DNA of 64,000 nt, taken from NCBI GenBank assembly GCA_022828595.1, contig JAKGHH010000004.1, positions 57,562,422-57,626,421 on the forward strand. Reading direction: 5' to 3'. The DNA comes from Nelumbo lutea. Its lineage: Eukaryota; Streptophyta; Magnoliopsida; Proteales; Nelumbonaceae. The stretch's first letter is position 1, and every line of letters starts with the position of its first letter. Made by a program: the position numbers and the translations under genes. Under the pieces are notes generated by a model, which worked only from the letters and a program-made list of their open reading frames with translations, was not told where the DNA came from and searched no databases. This document shows, piece after piece, positions 46,765 to 57,892 of this stretch.

Positions 46765-48001
46765 ATGACAAGCAGACCTGAACTGGAAGAGATCCTTTAC
46801 GACCCAGAGATTGAACGGACTCTCCGTGTCCGTTTGAGAGTTGCTAAGCAAGTCAGACAAGAAGCACAAGAAATGGCTGAACAAAGAACTATGATGGATT
46901 ATGCCAAGCCTACCCTCACCGGGACTGTCTCCAGCATTATCAGGCCAACTATTGCTGCCAATAACTTCGAAATTAAACCGGCCATAATCCAAATGATACA
47001 AAATACGGTTCAGTTTTGTGGTATGGCCCATGAGGATCCGAATGCCCATATTGCTAACTTCTTGGAAATCTGTGACACCTTCAAACACAATGGGGTAAGT
47101 GATGATGCCATCCGGCTGAGGTTATTCCCATTTTCTTTGAAGGATAAAGCCAAAGCTTGGTTGAACTCATTACCAGCAGGATCTATAGCCACATGGGACG
47201 AAATGGCCAGCCGTTTTCTCTCTAAATATTTTCCCCCTTCTAAAACTGCTAAAATGAGGAATGACATCACTACTTTTTTCCAGCAAGAGGGGGAATCTCT
47301 CTATGAGTCCTGGGAACGTTACAAGGAGCTACTAAGGAGGGTTCCTCACCATGGCCTTCCGATTTGGCTGCAGGTGCAAACATTTTATAATGGTCTGACC
47401 GATTCAAACAAGACCATCTTAGATGCAGCAGCTGGGGGCTCCATAAACAATAAGACTCCCGAGGTTGCCCATGCACTCATCGAGGAGATGGCAGCCAATA
47501 ACTACCAATGGCATTCAGAAAGGACACCAGTTAGAAAGCAGCATGGCCTTCATAATGTGGATACATACACAGCTCTCTCTGCACAAATAGGAGCACTTAG
47601 CAAAAAATTTGATGAGATGCAGATGGAAGCTATGCATATACAGTATGATAAGTGTGGGGGAGGCCATGATAGCACTGAATTCCAAGTTGGCAGTCAGACT
47701 TTTCAGTCCACAGAAACAAGTAGACTTTGTTGGCAACTTTACAAGACAGCCAGGAAATCAGTACCATCATGCCCATAACCCCGGATGGAGAGGCCACCTG
47801 AATCAGCATGCACCTAAGCCTTTCCACCAAAACTTCTATCAGCCGGAACCAAAATCTAACTTGGAGGAGCTGATGACCAAGTTCATAGCTAGTGCGGAAA
47901 ATAGATTTCAGAAAAACGAAACATCGATAAGGAACTTGGAAACTCAGGTTTGGGCAGCTGGCACAGATGATTTCAGAAAGGGCTCCGGGTACCTTACCTA
48001 G
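46765..48001 (+). CDS. TRG Gag-like protein, frameshifted
   Basis: Frame 46765-47778 (337 residues) from an ATG after a long untranslated leader. The retrotransposon gag domain (about residues 75-215) shows LRLFPFSLKDKAKAWLNSLP, WDEMASRFLSKYFPP and YESWERYKELLRRVPHHGLP. A zinc knuckle should follow, but only Cys297 and His301 remain: the first and last ligands are Tyr294 and Phe306. Near 47690-47710 a one-base change shifts the frame; the family sequence continues in the next frame (QVDFVGNFTRQPGN, NPGWRGH) to a stop at 47999-48001. Gag would form particles in the cytoplasm. Related to, but distinct from, Gyp-1/Gyp-2 gag. Whether the shortened product works is unknown. Confidence 0.85.
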
Positions 48002-49337
48002 TAACACCATGGTAAACCCAAGGGAACAAGAGGCTGTTGGGAGAATTCCCAATTCAGATACTTAGTCATAAACTGTCTTACTTGCTTTTTGTTTTTATTT
48101 TTCATAGCATTTAAGTTTAGTTAGTTTTTCTTAGAATTTAATTGAATAAAGATACTGATCTCCTCTTCTAGTTTGCAAGTGATTTCTAGCAGAAGAAGTT
48201 TTCCACCGACAACATATTGCAGAATTTAAGAATGATCTTCAGGGAAGTCCTCTAAATACTTCCTATTACTTGATGATGCTCTTGCTAGTTTTATTGTTAC
48301 TGCCTAACACTACGAACATTGAGGACAATGTTCATCTTAAGTGTGGGGGAGTGAGCCTGAGACTAGGGTATGGGGGCTGAAACCATGCACCTCATTCACC
48401 CCAACACACATATGCAGGCAATGACATCACCAAAAAAAAAAAAAGACTGGAACCCCTCAAGTTCATTACTATTTATTTGAAGATTTTTAAGAAGGAATTC
48501 AATGAGTTGAGGGAGACTGATGTACTTGTTAAGTTTTTATTCTTGTGAATGACCCAATTTGATATATGCATGAGAAAAGGGGAGCTGAATATGCTTTTTA
48601 GCATGACTAGCCCTAACTATCTTCATGTGTATGGAAGCCCTTGATTTTATGGTTAATGGTCAAGAGAGCTAGTGCACATCTGAAGTGCTAATTCTTGAGG
48701 TTCAATAATTGCAAAGAAGGACAAAAGCCCAAATTGACTCCGCTATTTTGAGTTGAATAGTAAAACTAGCAGCTCAGAACATGAGTCCTACCTCAAGTAA
48801 GTTACCAGTGTGAGATGGAGCATAAGATGCACTCACACCATAAAAAAAAAAAAAAAAAAAAAAAGAGAGAGACAAGTGTGTGAGATGGAGCATAAAATGC
48901 ACTCACACCGAAAAAAAAAAAAAAAAAAAAAAGAAAAGGGTGAGATGGAGCATAAGATGCACTCACCCTTAGAAATAAGTAATTGTGGTGACAACCGAGG
49001 TTCAAAGGGGCACTCTAAAGTTGAACTCTCATTGAGATTTAGTTACAGATGTGAAACTTAGTGAAATTTGATTATTAACCTTGATAATTAAGGAGCTGAT
49101 TTATATATGAATTAGGAGTGAAGGCTAGACTATGATGAAATTCATATTCTCCTTTCCTCGGATCTGATACATATCTTAAATGGTAATTTACAAGAATAAG
49201 AGTTGAGCACTTACAAAAGTTCCCCGACTACTCAATGCATTTCTATCTTAAAAAGTTCACCAGGTAAATGGTGAGAACAGAAGGGGGGAATGTTAAGTTT
49301 ATGGCTGATGTCTTTGCTTGAGGACAAGCAAAAGCTT
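48002..49337 (+). other. TRG 3' region
   Basis: About 1.3 kb with no gene. It contains GAGGACAATGTTCATCTTAAG and AAGTGTGGGGGAG near 48320-48351, an internal polypurine-like site similar to the real one, then the hairpin array and A tracts at 48810-48966. Confidence 0.65.
48810..48966 (+). repeat. Three 27-bp hairpin repeats with A tracts (TRG)
   Basis: Copies at 48810-48836, 48880-48906 and 48940-48966, separated by runs of about 22 A. Stems GTGAG/CTCAC and GCAT/ATGC are invariant; the 3-nt loop is AAG, AAA, AAG. Flanking pairs extend the stem and change in a compensating way between copies. The same array is in Gyp-1 at 7222-7342. Confidence 0.88.
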
Positions 49338-49350
49338 AAGTGTGGGGGTA
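49338..49350 (+). other. Polypurine tract (TRG)
   Basis: AAGTGTGGGGGTA two bases before the 3' LTR start TGATGAAC, preceded by GAGGACAAGCAAAAGCTT. Nearly identical to Gyp-1 (6791-6803, minus). Confidence 0.88.
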
Positions 49351-49352
49351 TT

Positions 49353-50961
49353 TGATGAACTTACAATTTATCTATAATTTTTGAGGACTTTAGCATGGAT
49401 TTTTATGCCGGTTTTATTAATTTTTGCCTTAATTTAGCTTAATGCTAAGAATAGGTTCAGGGATAATAAATCCAAGAGAAGGAAGGAAAAAGGCAAGAAA
49501 AGAAGGTTCAAAAAGACCAATTTCAGTCCAGCCCGGTCGTGGAAGCAAGAGAGAGCACTTCGGCCCAAAAAGAGCAAGTGAATTCCTTGAGAAAACCCCA
49601 GAAAATAAAGCCTAGCTATGAGGAGAATTCGGCCCAGCAAGGAAGGCCCATTTTTAGCCCAAATAACAGCCTAGAGTGTAGCCCACATGAGCTCAAAAGC
49701 AAGCTAAGTTGTAGCCCAAATAGCAGCCCAAAGGGAGCTAGGGGCGGCAACTTCTAGGAGTTTCTTGAAGAGAAGGAGGGAGCACTCTAGAAGGTTCATG
49801 AGGGGTGTAATACACCCCATTCTAGAGGCTTCAAGAAGGGGCAAGAGCCCCCTTGAAAAACTATATAAGGAGCCTCTAGGAGGGGAGAAAGTTGTTCAAT
49901 TGCTTGAGAGAAAGGCTCTCCCACTCTTAGAGGTTCAGCCACCTTGAGAGAAGAGAAGAGAAGAAGGCTAGGCGCAAGGAAGAAGAAGAAGAAGGGCTGA
50001 AGGAAGTTCAAGACAAGCAAGCTAGAAGAAGAAGGTGAGTTCGAATTGAGGGATTGTGATTCAAAGATTTTTGTAATAAATCATTTGTAGTTTCATTCTC
50101 TTTTGATTTGAATTCAGTTTCTTAGTTATATGTTCTTTCTTCTTTCTCCTTGTTTCCATTCTTCCTTGATGTATTTCAGCTTGTAAAATTTCAGTTCAGC
50201 AATCTAATTCTTTTTGATTCATTCAAATGATCATGCATTGTACTTGAAGTTTCTTGAATAAGGGTGTGATTGCAGATCAATTCGGCCAACTAACCTTCAA
50301 AACTCAGATCTGAATTCTCAGATCTGAGATTGCAAGATCTGAATTGCTTGAAAGAGAATTCAGATCTGCAAATTTCAGATTGGGCGAATTAATCTACAGC
50401 TTGGAATTCCTAGAGTGCTTGAGAGAGACTCTAGGAATTCAGATCTACTATTCAAGAACTGAATTGAGTGCAAGGTTAGAGATAACTTGCACAATTCAGT
50501 TGGTGATCAATTCAGATTTGAATTGATGCCTTAGAAGTGTTTGAAGAAATGCATGCATGGGGATTAGATTCTTGCTAGAGATAGAAGAACCGTCACTCAT
50601 GCATAGGATGAACATGCGATTGAGAGAGGTTGTTCATGACCTTGGGGTTTCACCAAACCAAGGCTCAATCATGATTCATTCGAATGATCCAAATTGATAG
50701 ATTGCTGAATTCTGAGATTGACATTTACTGCTTACTCTTCTAACCTGAATTGAAGGCAATTGGACCAATGATTTAGATAGATTTTAATTTAGGATTTCTT
50801 AGCTTTCATTAGAGTTTTGATTTATTTGTTGATCAGATAAGAAATGTTCAATTTAGTATTGGTAATTGTTTCCTAAATCCTCGTGGGAACGATACTTCAC
50901 TCACTACTTTATTACTTGAACGGCTAGTGCACTTGCTAGTGTCACAATGAGCCACACATCA
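49353..50961 (+). repeat. TRG 3' LTR
   Basis: 1,609 bp, almost identical to 42482-44092. It ends CATCA at 50961, after which Cop-7 LTR sequence (CCACCTTG) resumes. Confidence 0.93.
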
Positions 50962-51845
50962 CCACCTTGTAATACCCATGGACTGTGGGCAGATGCAAGA
51001 TTAGCCCATCAGGCATTATCCTCAATGGTCTTACACTTAACCTCTCAGCCTATGATGATCATACACTGCCCAACAAGAGAGGACCTCTCCCTCAGCTACA
51101 AGGATCCGTGTTGCACTCTTTGCATATATGGATCCTGGGAATTAAAACCTTTTGCAAATCATTTTGAAACCATAATGTATATACTTTTATATCTCATATA
51201 AAATATATTTTGCAAAACAAATCTCAATGATTGAAATCGGCTGTCGGCAGTCTTGTTTTCCATCGGTGAGAGTGCATCCCCAATCATTACCTTTGTCTGA
51301 CAAAGGGGCTGATCTTGTCACTATGATCACCCACTCAGATGAATTCTCAGACTGTCCCAACATACCCAGGTTTTGACCCGCTAAGGATCTCACTGATTGG
51401 TACATCAAAAACAGCCCAATCCAACACCTAGTGCAGTATCATAATCGAGTCTAGGGGTCGAGTGTAACTTTCCAGTTTTGCCTATCAATCTCCAAGGTCC
51501 AGGGCAATACTAGAAATCTAGTCCAATTCAAAGATTCTATTAATCCTACACTGTATGTGCCTAGGGTCTAAACCTGGTAGCTGAGACAAGCCACCCCAAC
51601 CGACTTAGTGGCACCATAGTGTCAGCCTTGTCAGGATAGGTGTCCCCAGACCAACCCACTGGCTGTGAACATTCTAAACTAACACGAGTCTCATTAAGTA
51701 TCCAGTTTAAGGGTATTACACAGAAACATACTAAGGGAACATGAATCAAATATGCACTTTTATTCATTTACAATAAACTCATAAAGTACATCATTTTGAT
51801 TGAAGCTAAGGGCATACAAAACTGTTTAATAGCTCCAACTTGCAC

Positions 51846-52362
51846 TTAGGTCCAATCAGGTACTAGCCAGAGTCTCATGCTTTCCACGTGTTTCTCAAAC
51901 ACTTTCTGTGATAGTGGCTTGGTCAATGGGTCTGCTACATTTTCCACTGAAGCTACCTTCTGAATCAGTACGTCCCCTCTACCAACAATCTCCATAAGTA
52001 CATGGTATTTCCTCTCGATGTGCTTCGAATTCGAGTGGGCTCGTGGCTCCTTTGCCTAAGCAATAGCACCATTGTTGTCACACAACAATGGGATGGGTGA
52101 TGTGCTGGACGGAACTACTCCCAACTCGTGAATGAACTTTTTCATCCACACGACTTCTTTGGCAGCCTCACTTGCGGCAATGTACTAGACCTCGGTCGTC
52201 GAGTCTGCAGTGGACCCCTTTTCCAGCAAACAGCACATGATCGTATCGTGAAAACATATCCAGATGTAGACTTTCTATCATCTAGATCCGACTGGAAATC
52301 GGCATCTGTATACCCTTGAATCTGTAGTGAATTACCATCGAATACTAGACAAAACTCTTTTG
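51846..52362 (-). pseudogene. Copia RNase H fragment (Cop-7)
   Basis: Minus strand end of pol, equivalent to 2972-3490 in Cop-1. It keeps the family residues around SKHIER and DSTTEAEY with several substitutions and a TAG near 52185. It ends abruptly at 52362 after KEFCLVFD, next to a plus-strand LTR. Confidence 0.78.
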
Positions 52363-52401
52363 TCTAAATGATGTACTTTAGACATAATAACAAGTGGGAG
52401 C

Positions 52402-54137
52402 TGTTAGACAGTTTTGTATGCCCTTAGCTTCAATCAAAATGATGTACTTTATTAGTTTATTGTAAATGAATAAAAGTGCATATTTGATTCATGTTCCCTT
52501 GGTATGTTTCTGTGTAATACCCTTAAACTGGACACTTAATGAGACTCATGTTAGTTTAGAATGTTCACAGCCAATGGGTGGGTCTGGGGAGACCTATCCT
52601 GACAAGGATGACACTGTGGTGCCACCAAGTCGGTTGGGGTGGCTGGTCTCAGCTACGGGGTGAGACCCTAAGCACATACAGTGTGAGATTAATTGAATCT
52701 TTGAACTAGACCAGATTTCTAGTATTGCCCTGGACTTTGGAGATTGATGGGAAAAACTGGAAAGTTACACCTGACCCCTAGACTCGATTATGATACAGCA
52801 CTAGGTGTTGGATTGGACTATCTTTGAGGTACCAATCAGTGAGATCCTTAGCGGGGGTCAAAACCTGGGTATGTTGGGACAGTCTGAGAATTCATCTGAG
52901 TGGGTGATCATAGTGACAGGATCAGCCCCTTTGTCGGACAAAGGTAATGATTGGGGATGCACTCTCACTGATGGAAACCAAGACTGCCGGCAGTTGATTT
53001 CAATCGTTGAAATTTGTTTTTGTAAAATATATTTTATATGAGATATAAAAGTATATAAATTATGGTTTCGAAACGATTTGCAAAAGGTTTTAATTCCCGG
53101 GATCCATACTTGAGAGAGTGCAACACTGTTCCTTGCAGCCGAGGGAGAGGTACTCTCTTGTCGGGCAATGTATGATCATTATGGGCTGAGAGGTTACGTG
53201 TAAGGCCATTGAAGATAATGCCTGATGGGCTAATCTTGCATCTGTCCACAGTCCCTAGGTGTTACAATAACCCTAAATGGGCCTTAAGCCCATTTCGAAC
53301 TGGGCTAATTTGATTAGTCATTAAGGGGCGAATTCTGAGATAAGATCAGTAGATTGGATTGGACCCACACCCTATCCACTCAGAGAGTCCAAGATCTAAA
53401 TGAGATTTAGATCTGGAAACTTCCTAATTAGATTAGGAGATGGCTGATCTAATCTGCATATAAGATAAGGATTATCCCTTATCTTAAAGGGACTTCTAAT
53501 CCAGATATGATTTGGGTTAGCAACTCCTAATGGAATTAATAGCTGATCCCTTTAAGTCGATAAAAGGAAGAGGGGGTAACAGCCTTTAGAAACATCACAA
53601 CAGACAACCAACAATCTTGTCTTCAGAGCTGAGATCACAGAAGAGAGAATTTTTTACCCTGCAAATACTCTCTAACCGCCTCCTTCCTGTAGCCGCCGCC
53701 TATAGTACTTCGATCTCCATTCCTTGGGAGAAATTGAGATTGGATCTTGATTCCAATCTTTTGGAGAAAAGATTGGTAGGAGTTGTAATCACAAGCCGTC
53801 CAGGTGATTCTTGAGAAGGATCAAGTTCTTTTGGAAGTACACTACTGATTCTGCTCCACCCTACACTACGCCATCTTCAGTGGGAGAAGATTTTGGATCC
53901 TACCTTGGGCGTGAACACCTCCATTGAGAGATATTGTTTCTCTGTATCAAGTATTATCTCTCCCTACTCTTTTTGGTTCAGATCTGGTTCAGTTTATGGT
54001 TCAAGAATGATCCTTAAAAATATGATTTTCTAAATAGGGAAATCGATTCCCAGTTGAAGGGAGAGAAAAATTTTTGAAATTTACCCCCTTATTCCGCAAT
54101 CTTTGGGCGTCCATGTGATGGATTTCATATCCCTTCA
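52402..54137 (+). repeat. Cop-8 5' LTR
   Basis: 1,736 bp, TGTTAGACAG to CTTCA. It is somewhat shorter than the family because of internal deletion near 53265-53275, where the segment coding the LTR middle (GGCTTGGCCCAGGG onward) is missing. Confidence 0.85.
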
Positions 54138-54138
54138 G

Positions 54139-54150
54139 TGGCATCAGAGT
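54139..54150 (+). other. Primer-binding site, initiator-Met tRNA, degenerate (Cop-8)
   Basis: TGGCATCAGAGT, two changes from TGGTATCAGAGC, both explainable as single transitions after insertion. Confidence 0.75.
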
Positions 54151-54425
54151 CATTGTTCAAATCTTGAACCATTCTATTTCAGATCTGAACCTGCGCAAAT
54201 AGGGAGAAGGCGTTCTACCCAATTTGCACAGATATGGGTTTTCGGAAATTTGTTCCCAAAATAGATGGGCAAATAATCTGATATTATTTTTAAATAAATC
54301 TGATTATTATTTAGAATAGTTCTTTATAATTTTCTTGATTTATGGGCTGTTCGTACAAGAGGAGATCAAACTCTTGGTTTGCACAGGGAGAACTACAAGA
54401 TTTACAGTTTATTGAATTTATTTAT

Positions 54426-56372
54426 TGTTAGACAGTTTTGTATGCCCTAAGCTTCAATCAAATTGATGTACTTTATGAGTTTATTGTAAATGAATAGAAG
54501 TGCATATTTTATTCATGTTCCCTTGGTATGTTTCTGTGTAATACCCTTAAACTAGACACTTAATGAGACTCGTGTTAGTTTAGAATGCTCACAGCCAGTA
54601 GGTCAGTCTGGGAGACCTATCCTGACAAAGCTGACACTGTGGTGCCACCAAGTCGGTTGGGGTGGCTTGTCTCAGCTACCGGGGTGAGACCCTAGGCACA
54701 TACAGTGTGGGATTAATTGAATATTTGAACTGGACCAGATTTCTAGTATTGCCCTGGACCTTGGAGATTGATGGGCAATACTGGAAAGTTACACCCGACC
54801 CCTATACTCGATTATGATACTGCACTAGGTGTCGAATTGGGTTGTCTTTGATATACCAATCAGTGAGATCCCTAGCGGGGGTCAAAACCTGGGTATGTTG
54901 GGACAGTCTGAGAATTCATTTGAGTGGGTGATCATAGTGACAGGATCAACCCCTTTGTCGGACAAAGGTAATGTTCGGAGATGCACTCTCATTGATGGAA
55001 ACCAAGACTACCGGCAGCCGATTTCAAACGTTGAGATTTGTTTTGCAAAATATATTTTATATGAGAAATAAAAAGTATATATGTTAATGGTTTTGAAATG
55101 TTTGCAAAAGGTTTTAATTCCCGGGATCCATACTTGAGAGAGTGCAACACTGTTCCTAGCAGCCGAGGGAGAGGTCCTCTCTTGTCGGGCAGTGTATGAT
55201 CATTATGGGCTGAGAGGTTAAGTGTAAGGCCATTGAGGATAATACCTGATGGGCTAATCTTGCATCTGCCCACAGTCCCTAGGTGTTACAAGGTGGCTTG
55301 GCCCAGGGACCACTTAGGGTAAGTGTTGGGCCCATAGAGCCCATCTGATGGGTTTCAGGGGGTGCACTGTCCATAACAGTGTATTCGGCCGGGCCTTGTA
55401 ACAAAGGCTGGGCTGAACCCATGTGGCTGATGTGTAGATCAATGTTTGGGTCCCACGCCATACAAGGAAGCCCAACTGGGCAGCAGCTTGGAAGGTTTAA
55501 TGAATACATAACCTAAATGGGCCTTAAGCCCATTTCAAACTGGGCTAATTTGATTAGTCTTTAAGGGGAGAATTCTGAGATTATATCAGCTAATAGGATT
55601 GGGCCCACACCCTATCCACTCAGAGAGTCCAAGATCTAAATGAGATTTAGATTTGGATACTTCCTAATTAGATTAGGAACTGGCTGATCTAATATGTAGA
55701 TAAGATAAGGTTTATCAGTTATCTTAAAGGGACTTCTAATCCAGATATGATTTGGGTTAGCAACTCCTAATGGGATTAGGAGCTGATCCCTTTAAGTCGA
55801 TAAAAGGAAGAGGGGGCGGCAGCCTTTAGACACACAATCACCAGCAACAGTCTTGTCTTTAGAGCTGAGATCACAGAGGAGAGAATTCTGCACACTGCAA
55901 ATTCTCTCTAACCGCCTTCTTCCTACAGCCGCCGCCTATAGCAGTTCGATCACCATTGATTGGGAGAAATCAAGATCAGATCTTGATTTCAATCTTTTGG
56001 AGAAAAGATTGGAAGGAGTTGTATTCACTAGCCGCCCAGGTGATTCTTGGGAAGAATCAAGTTCTTAGGAAGGACACTGTTGATTCTACTCCACCTGCAC
56101 TGCGCCATTTTTAGTAGGAGCAGATTTTGGTTTCTACCTTGGGCGTGAACACCTCCGTTGAGAGATATTATTTCTCTGTATCAAGTATTATCTCTCTCTC
56201 CTCCTTTTGGTTCAGATCTTGTTCAGTTTATGGTTCAAGAATGATCCTTGAAAATATGATTTTCTAAATAGGGAATTTGATTCCCAATTGAAGGGAAAGA
56301 AAAATTTGTGAAATTCGCCCCCCCTTTATTCGGCAATCTTGGGCGTCCATATGATCGTTTCCTATCCTTTCC
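54426..56372 (+). mobile_element. Cop-9: solo copia LTR in Cop-8 leader
   Basis: 1,947 bp, flanked by perfect 5-bp duplications TTTAT (54421-54425 and 56373-56377). It starts TGTTAGACAG; the end reads TTTCC in place of TTTCA. The leader continues on both sides in the order seen uninterrupted at 60944-61350 (inverted). Confidence 0.92.
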
Positions 56373-56377
56373 TTTAT

Positions 56378-57892
56378 TACATTTGGTCTGTAAATAATTT
56401 ATTTTTTATTTTTTATTTTTAGACTTAATGTATAGGCATTCGATCTGATGTAATAATTAATAGAAATAGGATTTCTATTTTTTTTTAATTTTGGATTGAA
56501 GATGGCAGCGCAGAGAAGGAGATTTCATAGATGGGAGATTCGCTATTTGCGATTTGCAGTTTAAGAAACTGCAATCTGTGATCTAACCTTTGTTTTGCAG
56601 GATGGAGTGTGCGAACAGCCTTGATTAACTGATTCTTGTTTTTCTTTTATCAGTTATTTAATTTCAGATTATTTTCATGAATTAAGGATTTAATTAAAAA
56701 TCAAACCTTAAACCCATTCGAACCAAGATTGGTTCAAACTGTTTGGACCAAATCTAGGGTTTAATCAAAGCTGAAAGTCAGCCCTAATTTTCCCACTAAT
56801 GGGCCTGAGGATTGATATTTAATTAAATGGTTAATTTGGCCCAACCTGTAAAGGGTCAGTTTTAAATAGTTAAAACTTCAAAAAGCCCAATTTAAAGGAT
56901 AAAGCTATATGGGTCGAACTGGGTAACCCTAATTCAGCCCATATACCTAGATAATATTAATGGTTAATATTATAGAGTTTTAATGGGCTTCCAATGGGCC
57001 TTACTGATAATTAATTGATTGGATCAATTTATCCCTGCATGAGTTGTATGGATGTGTGATGTGCTGCGTACATGGGCCATAAGTACTTGGCCCATGTTCA
57101 TTCGACAGTGGCTCTTGCGCACACCATGGCTGAATGCACATCATTGCCATGGTGTCCCTTTTGGTCATTGGATGACCTTGCTCAGTGGTGGGCCCCACAC
57201 CTCATCAAGAGTTATGTGCGGAACCCTAGCCGATTAAAGGCCCAGCAAAATCTGGCTTTATGAAAGTCAGTGGGAACCACTTTCGTTTGACCTAAATCAA
57301 ACTAAGGTGTAATTAACTGTTCCCTCCAGGTAATATGAGTGCAAGTGATAGGGAGATTCATATGATGAACTCTCTAAAGGCCTTCCATCATTAGCATGAG
57401 GATGGGTCCTTCAGTAATGAGGAAACGCACTAGAAAATGGGCTATCCATTTGCTGTTGGGCTTGTCTAAGTGTTTCCTAAGATGATAGGGGCGTCATAGA
57501 CCGATGTAGGAGGGGCTTCACCAGAAAATTTGAACTCTCTCATGGTACCTTGGCGTTCACGAATATGATAGGTAAGCACTCACTGGACAGAATTGTTTAC
57601 CTGAAAACGGCTCTGAACCTTGTCGGATAGAGGCCAAAGGGAAAGTTCATATGATGAGTGGATATGATCTTTCACAGAAAGATGGTGGGGTTATGCAGCT
57701 GAAACTGTTGGCTCCATGCATCCTATGTGATTTCCCACATTTCAAAAGACAGTCCGTAGTCTCCATCACGGAGAAAGGAGGGAAATCTCAGAGATGATTA
57801 AATGGAAAAGGATCATAGATTAAAATCCATATCTATGAAATGAACATGAATCAAATTAGGTTGTGGACTGTTGTTTGTTCTTTTATCAGAAA
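56378..57892 (+). other. Cop-8 leader, distal part
   Basis: Untranslated copia leader matching the inverted leader at 1-660 and that of Cop-2. Short frames within it have no support. Confidence 0.75.

Larger units (their letters stand above)
42482..50961 (+). mobile_element. TRG: young non-autonomous Ty3-type element (LTR-gag-LTR, no pol)
   Basis: 8,480 bp. Two 1.61-kb LTRs (42482-44092, 49353-50961) that differ by only about six substitutions and two single-base indels by eye; tRNA-Asp primer site 44099-44117; a repeat-rich 2.65-kb leader; gag 46765-48001; a 1.3-kb 3' region with three hairpins; polypurine tract 49338-49350. There is no protease, RT, RNase H or integrase anywhere between the LTRs. 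This layout matches the published TR-GAG class. The last steps of its life cycle must be supplied in trans. Confidence 0.92.
42274..52362 (-). mobile_element. Cop-7: copia 3' end, LTR split by TRG
   Basis: Minus strand. RNase H/RT 3' part (51846-52362), polypurine tract (51832-51845), LTR start at 51831 running to 50962, interrupted by TRG (42482-50961), then 42481-42274 to the LTR end. The LTR also has an internal deletion of several hundred bp at about 42414, at a short GAACC-type match. The 5' part of the element is missing at 52362. Confidence 0.82.

Noticed and set aside
48320..48351. Second polypurine tract and possible internal LTR start in TRG
   Set aside because: AAGTGTGGGGGAG is followed by TGAGCC and not by the LTR start TGATGAAC, and no LTR sequence follows.
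48842..48932. CRISPR-like array of short repeats with spacers
   Set aside because: The repeats are hairpins of a retrotransposon 3' region separated by poly-A runs in a plant sequence.
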